Source: Candidatus Pacearchaeota archaeon
GTDB taxonomy: Archaea; Nanobdellota; Nanobdellia; Pacearchaeales; DTIR01
Assembly: GCA_018303805.1 (NCBI GenBank)
Contig: JAGVXL010000001.1
Span: 61,932-110,207 of the forward strand
Length of the DNA stretch: 48,276 nucleotides
Direction: 5' to 3'
Translations under genes and position numbers: made by a program
The notes under the pieces: generated by a model
Seen by the model: the letters and a program-made list of their open reading frames with translations, nothing else
Databases searched by the model: none
What the model was told of the DNA's origin: nothing
Shown: piece by piece, positions 43,746-48,276 of the stretch
How the letters are laid out: each line of letters opens with the position of its first letter
Position numbering within the stretch: position 1 is the first letter of the stretch

Positions 43746-44168
43746 ATGAGAAAGCAAGAGAATATAAGAGAAGATGAGAATTCCCCAACCCTCAGAAGCT
43801 ACTTGAATGAGATTTCTAATCAAACAATATCCCAAGCCAGAAAAGAAATTAAACTACAGGACTGGAGAAAGACTTTAATATCCTGTTTCGTGCTGATAAG
43901 GGATTCTTCTTCAAAAACTGGAGGTGCAGAACTGGACAAAATTCTTGAGTTATTTGAGGATGTAAGTGATGGGACAGAGTATATCCGCAAGGAAGGAGTA
44001 ATAAACAGGTTGTATGTTTTTCTTGGGCGTGAATATTTCCCGCAGGGAAAAGCATCAGGACTCCAAAGGGAGTTGGTAAAAATAAAGACAAAATATTTTC
44101 CTGATTCAGCCCACAAAGATGTCGGATATTTTAGAGAGGGGCTAAGGAATTCACCAGGTTCTATTTAG
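43746..44168 (+). CDS. Hypothetical helical protein (140 aa)
   Basis: Start 43746 preferred over the longer ORF at 43638. Confidence 0.65.
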   Translation: MRKQENIREDENSPTLRSYLNEISNQTISQARKEIKLQDWRKTLISCFVLIRDSSSKTGGAELDKILELFEDVSDGTEYIRKEGVINRLYVFLGREYFPQGKASGLQRELVKIKTKYFPDSAHKDVGYFREGLRNSPGSI

Positions 44169-44176
44169 AAAAGACC

Positions 44177-45709
44177 TTGGAGAGAGAATATTACAAAAAG
44201 GTTTTTAAAATCGCTCTGCTTGCTCTCATAATGAATGATAAAGAGGGCATTGCAAGCAGCTTAAGCCCGATTGAAAGGAAAATACTTCCTTTTCTTGAAT
44301 GCAAAAATGTGGAAGAGATAGTAGAAAAGGCAAAAACAGACAAAACTACTGTTCTAAGGGCTTTGGAATTCCTGAGCAACAAGAAGATTGTTGAATTAAG
44401 CTGCAAAAAGCAGAAAAATGTTGTTCTTGGCTCAAATGGCGTTCTCTATACAAAAGACGGGCTGCCAGAGAGAAAACTGCTTAACATATTCTCAGAAGAA
44501 ACTTCATTTAGTTTGGAAGAGGCAGGGAAAGAGTCTAGCTTAAGCGAGAATGAATTCAAGGCAGCTTTAGGGGCATTAAAGAAAAAAGCGTTAGTTAATG
44601 TGGAAAATGGCAGGATAGCATTGCAGGGCACAAAAGAGAATGTTTCAAGAAAAATGCCTGAAGAGGTTTTTCTCGAACAGCTGCCGATTGAAGTTGAAAG
44701 CCTGACAGCAGAACAGAAATATTGCCATGAACATCTGAAAAACAGGAGAGATATCGTCAGAATAGAAGAGCAAAAGGCAATTTCTTTTCAACTGACTGCC
44801 TTAGGCAAGAGCATAGCAAAAGAGCCGCTTAACAGCACATTTGTTGAGCAATTGACCCCTGAAATGCTTCAGAAGGGCACATGGAAGGGCAAGAAATTCA
44901 GGAGATATGACATAATCAGCAGGGTTCCAAGGATTTATGGCGGGAGAAGGCAGCCTTGCTACGAATTCTTGCAGAATGTAAGGGAAAAATTGGTTGCAAT
45001 GGGCTTTGAAGAGATGAATGGAAGCATAATTGAAAATGAATTCTGGAATTATGATGCATTGTTTCAGCCGCAGTTTCATGCGGCAAGGGAATGGAGCAGC
45101 ACTTACTATATAAAGAACAAGCTTAAGCCAGAGCAGATAGACAAGAAAATTCTTGCGAGAGTTAAGCAGCAGCATGAGGCATCATGGCAGTATTCATGGA
45201 AAATTGAAAATGCCCTAAAATATATCTTGAGGCCGCAGGGCACTGTGCTTTCAGCAAGACAACTTGCAAAAGCAAGGATTCCAGGCAAATATTTTGCAAT
45301 AGCAAGATGCTACAGGCCAGATGTGGTTGATGCAAGCCATCTTTCAGAATTCAACCAGGCTGAAGGAATTATAGTGCAGGAAAATTTAACGCTGAGAAAC
45401 CTGTTCTATATCCTTGAACTGTTTGCAGGGGAAATCGCAAATGCCAAGGAAATAAAATTTGTCCCGCATTATTTCCCTTTTACAGAGCCGTCTGTTGAAC
45501 TGCATGCCAAGCATCCAAAATTCGGCTGGATTGAGCTGGGCGGTGCAGGCATTTTCAGAAGGGAAGTTGTTAAACCCTTGCTTGGCAAAGACATAACTGT
45601 TCTGGCATGGGGCTTGGGCATTGACAGGCTTGCAATGTTTAACCTAAACATAAATGACATAAGGCAGCTGTTCAGCCAAGACATTGACTGGCTGAGAGGT
45701 GTGAAATGA
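44177..45709 (+). CDS. pheS: Phenylalanyl-tRNA synthetase alpha subunit
   Basis: LSPIERKILPFLECKNVEEIVEKA...; FQPQFHAAREWSSTYY; ELGGAGIFRREV...AWGLGIDRLAMFNLNINDIRQLFSQDIDWLR. First codon TTG; true start may be ATG near 44231. Confidence 0.95.
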   Translation: MEREYYKKVFKIALLALIMNDKEGIASSLSPIERKILPFLECKNVEEIVEKAKTDKTTVLRALEFLSNKKIVELSCKKQKNVVLGSNGVLYTKDGLPERKLLNIFSEETSFSLEEAGKESSLSENEFKAALGALKKKALVNVENGRIALQGTKENVSRKMPEEVFLEQLPIEVESLTAEQKYCHEHLKNRRDIVRIEEQKAISFQLTALGKSIAKEPLNSTFVEQLTPEMLQKGTWKGKKFRRYDIISRVPRIYGGRRQPCYEFLQNVREKLVAMGFEEMNGSIIENEFWNYDALFQPQFHAAREWSSTYYIKNKLKPEQIDKKILARVKQQHEASWQYSWKIENALKYILRPQGTVLSARQLAKARIPGKYFAIARCYRPDVVDASHLSEFNQAEGIIVQENLTLRNLFYILELFAGEIANAKEIKFVPHYFPFTEPSVELHAKHPKFGWIELGGAGIFRREVVKPLLGKDITVLAWGLGIDRLAMFNLNINDIRQLFSQDIDWLRGVK

Positions 45710-46065
45710 TAAATAAAATTCTAGACAGCATAGAATATATAATCTGGGGCAAAAAAGATTATAACCTTGAGATAAGCCACTCAAATATTTTCATAGAAGA
45801 AGATAAAAAAAAGCTGGAGAAAATTGCAGGATACACAGGCAGTTTTATTGTTACTGAGAAGGGCTATTTGCTCGGCGGGCATGATGACAATCTGCCAGAG
45901 AAAGCATATGCCACAATCTGTAACGCAGAGAAACTGCCGCCAACAATAATCTATGAAAACGGCAATATCAAGGAAATAGTCAGGAATATCTTGGGATTGA
46001 GATTAGCAGAACTAAATTACCAGCAGGAAAGGGAGAAGGCCTGCTGCAAGCTTTCATTTGCCTAA
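45706..46065 (+). CDS. Hypothetical protein (119 aa) between pheS and pheT
   Basis: ATGA overlap with pheS; ends 2 nt before pheT. Confidence 0.7.
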   Translation: MINKILDSIEYIIWGKKDYNLEISHSNIFIEEDKKKLEKIAGYTGSFIVTEKGYLLGGHDDNLPEKAYATICNAEKLPPTIIYENGNIKEIVRNILGLRLAELNYQQEREKACCKLSFA

Positions 46066-46067
46066 AA

Positions 46068-47699
46068 ATGCCAACAATTGAAATTTCGAAAAAGGATTTG
46101 TGCATCTTGACAGGAAAAAATTTCAGCAGCGAGCAGCTTGCAGAGATGCTGCATTACGCAAAAACAACAATTGAATCGGCTGATGCCGATACCCTCAAAT
46201 TAGAAGCAGGAGATGCAAACAGGCCTGACTTGTGGAGTGTTGAGGGCATTGCAAGAACATTGAAAGGGCAGATTGGAAAGGAAACAGGCATGCCAAGGTA
46301 CAGGGCAGAAAACTCTGGCTTTTTATTAAAAAATGCAGGAGTAAAAGCAAGACCATTGATAGCGTGCGCAGTTGTAAAAAATCTCAAGCTGGATTATAAT
46401 GCAATAAAACAGATTATACAATTGCAGGAAAAATTATGCGAGAATTTTGGATTAAAGAGAAAAGAAGCGGCTCTGGGGATATATGACTTTGACAAGATTA
46501 AATGGCCCATAACATACACAGAAGCAAAGCCAGACGCAATAAAATTTGTGCCTTTGGACATGCAAGAGGCATTAACACCAAGAGAGATTCTCCAGAGGCA
46601 TGAGAAAGGCAGGCAATACAGCAATTTGCTTGCTGATGAAAGGGAATATCCGATTATTATTGACTCTGCAAAACAGGTTTTGAGCATGCCCCCAATAATA
46701 AATTCAGATTACACGGGGAAGGTTACAGAAAAGACAAAAAATGTTTTTGTTGAGGTTACAGGTTTTAGCTGGAGATTTATCCTGCCTGTTTTGAACATAA
46801 TGGTATCTGCATTGGCAGAAAGGCAGGGCAAAATTTACTCTGTCAGGGTTGCAGGCAAAAATAAAATCATCACCCCAAATTTCATGCCAAAAGCAACAAA
46901 ACTGAACATTGAATACTGCAACAGGATTATTGGCACACGACTTGCAGCAAAAGAGATTTGCAAACTGCTTGAAAAGGCAAGATTCAGCACAAAATTGCTT
47001 GGGAATTCAATAGAGGTTTCTTATCTCCCTTACAGGCAGGACATAATGGATGAGCGTGACATAATAGAGGATGTTGCGATTGCCTATGGCTATGGCAATC
47101 TTAAGCCAGAAGAGGCAAAGATACCGACAATAGGCAAGGCAAGCGAGTTTATTGCAGCAAGAAACAAACTTACAGAATTGCTGCTTGGCTTGAACATGCA
47201 GGAAATAGCCACCTTTACATTAACAAACAAGGAGACATTGCTTAAAAAAATGAATCTTCCGGAGATAGAAGTTGTAGAGGTTGGCAATCCTGTTTCTGCA
47301 ACTTACAGCTGCATAAGAGATTCCCTTATCCCAAGCATTCTTGATTTCCTAAGCCAGAACACAAAAAAGGAATTTCCCCAAAGAGTTTTTGAGGTTGGAG
47401 AATGCTACGACATAAAAGAGCAGAAAACAAAAAATAGGATTTGCATTGCAGTAACATATAAAGACGCAAACTTCACAGAAGCCAAGCAAGTTATTGATTA
47501 TATAGCCAAGGCATTAAGCTTTGAATGCAATATTCATGAAATAACAGATTCAAGATTCATAGATGGCAGGGCAGGAAGCATAAAGATAAACAACAAAAGT
47601 TCAGGAATCTTGGGGGAAATAAGCCCAAAAGTTCTAAACGCATTCAGAATAGAGATGCCTGTCGCGATGCTTGAGATAGATTTGGATATTTTTAGTTAA
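46068..47699 (+). CDS. pheT: Phenylalanyl-tRNA synthetase beta subunit
   Basis: AGDANRPDLWSVEGIARTLKGQ; DIIEDVAIAYGYGNL; VGNPVSATYSCIRDSLIPSILDFLSQN; FEVGECY. Confidence 0.94.
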   Translation: MPTIEISKKDLCILTGKNFSSEQLAEMLHYAKTTIESADADTLKLEAGDANRPDLWSVEGIARTLKGQIGKETGMPRYRAENSGFLLKNAGVKARPLIACAVVKNLKLDYNAIKQIIQLQEKLCENFGLKRKEAALGIYDFDKIKWPITYTEAKPDAIKFVPLDMQEALTPREILQRHEKGRQYSNLLADEREYPIIIDSAKQVLSMPPIINSDYTGKVTEKTKNVFVEVTGFSWRFILPVLNIMVSALAERQGKIYSVRVAGKNKIITPNFMPKATKLNIEYCNRIIGTRLAAKEICKLLEKARFSTKLLGNSIEVSYLPYRQDIMDERDIIEDVAIAYGYGNLKPEEAKIPTIGKASEFIAARNKLTELLLGLNMQEIATFTLTNKETLLKKMNLPEIEVVEVGNPVSATYSCIRDSLIPSILDFLSQNTKKEFPQRVFEVGECYDIKEQKTKNRICIAVTYKDANFTEAKQVIDYIAKALSFECNIHEITDSRFIDGRAGSIKINNKSSGILGEISPKVLNAFRIEMPVAMLEIDLDIFS

Positions 47700-48276
47700 G
47701 GGCCTCTTGGCTTTTCTTCTATTTCCTTTGCTTTCTTTACTACAATCTTCATGTCAGAAAGATTGTCAGGGTCAAATATCACAGTATATAGATTATACTT
47801 ATCTGTTCCAGGATTGACACATATTGTTTTTCCGATATTTTGCTTGTATTCCCCAGTTAGGCTGTATGACTCATGGATATGCCCATGCAGTGTCAGAAGC
47901 GGCTGATATTTTTCAATGAATTCTCTAATTGCAATCGAGCCAACATGCCTCCAGCCCTCATAAAATCCCGCCCTGTCATGCACTGTATTTGAAGGTGGCG
48001 AATGGATTACCACTATCATCTTTTCTATCCTTTCTGTTCCAACATCTGAAACAAAATTTTCTAAATCTTTTGCAATAGTATCTTTTCTGCAAGCAGGAGT
48101 GTCAAGATTAACGCCGCTTATAATACAGCCCTTATCATTCTTACTACTTTTATAGCCAAAAAAACTGCAATCTCTTTGTGGCTTTTCATCCCTGTCAAAT
48201 TTTTCCCAATCCTTTATCCCAAAAGGAGTCAAAGGGACATAAGAGTAGCCAGCAATGAAAACATCCTTGGAGATCT
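47696..48276 (-). CDS. Metallophosphoesterase, C-terminal part (runs off right edge)
   Basis: LLTLHGHIHESY...NPGTD; frame stays open upstream of 48232 (ISKDVFIAGYSYVPLTPFGIKDW), so the TTG at 48232 is not the true start. Confidence 0.8.
   Translation of the reverse strand, partial: ISKDVFIAGYSYVPLTPFGIKDWEKFDRDEKPQRDCSFFGYKSSKNDKGCIISGVNLDTPACRKDTIAKDLENFVSDVGTERIEKMIVVIHSPPSNTVHDRAGFYEGWRHVGSIAIREFIEKYQPLLTLHGHIHESYSLTGEYKQNIGKTICVNPGTDKYNLYTVIFDPDNLSDMKIVVKKAKEIEEKPRGP

Noticed and set aside
3365-44185. AAAAGACCTTGGAGA shared between 3367 and 44169
   Set aside because: Only about 15 nt with no extension; may be coincidence or leader similarity, insufficient alone
48230-48232. Start of the metallophosphoesterase at 48232
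   Set aside because: The codon is TTG and the frame remains open to the window edge, so the gene is truncated by the window

Overview
The window is 48.3 kb of an AT-rich, gene-dense archaeal genome. The small genome style, leaderless TATA-proximal starts and gene content suggest a DPANN-type (Woesearchaeota/Pacearchaeota-like) lineage, but that placement is inference. I find about 70 genes. The housekeeping core includes S19e, L39e, L31e, PDCD5, Cbf5, class I LysRS, TrpRS, PheRS alpha and beta, Hjc, FtsZ, Sec61 gamma, Spt5, RNase J, aCPSF1, Mre11, Rad50, proteasome beta and presenilin-type protease. Bacterial-flavoured genes include a Ddl-like ATP-grasp enzyme, UppP and a glycine-zipper lipoprotein. 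Accessory segments include two HTH-MNT/HEPN modules, one RelE-type toxin pair, a repeat-rich Vsr/EDxHD-like nuclease, an operon of tiny membrane proteins, and an uncharacterised TrmB-linked operon between trpS and pheS. The strongest unexplained signals are: (1) a family of intergenic arrays of short perfect hairpins, with one near-identical 91-nt pair whose only differences lie in loops, one loop apparently inverted, and one copy abutting a truncated methyltransferase gene; (2) a second copy of the cbf5 3' end, with only synonymous or stop-codon differences in its core, flanking an orphan gene; (3) tandem AACT-N2/3-AGTT palindromes at the starts of both HTH-MNT/HEPN loci. No CRISPR array, rRNA or convincing tRNA was found. 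All calls come from reading the sequence; no database search was run.
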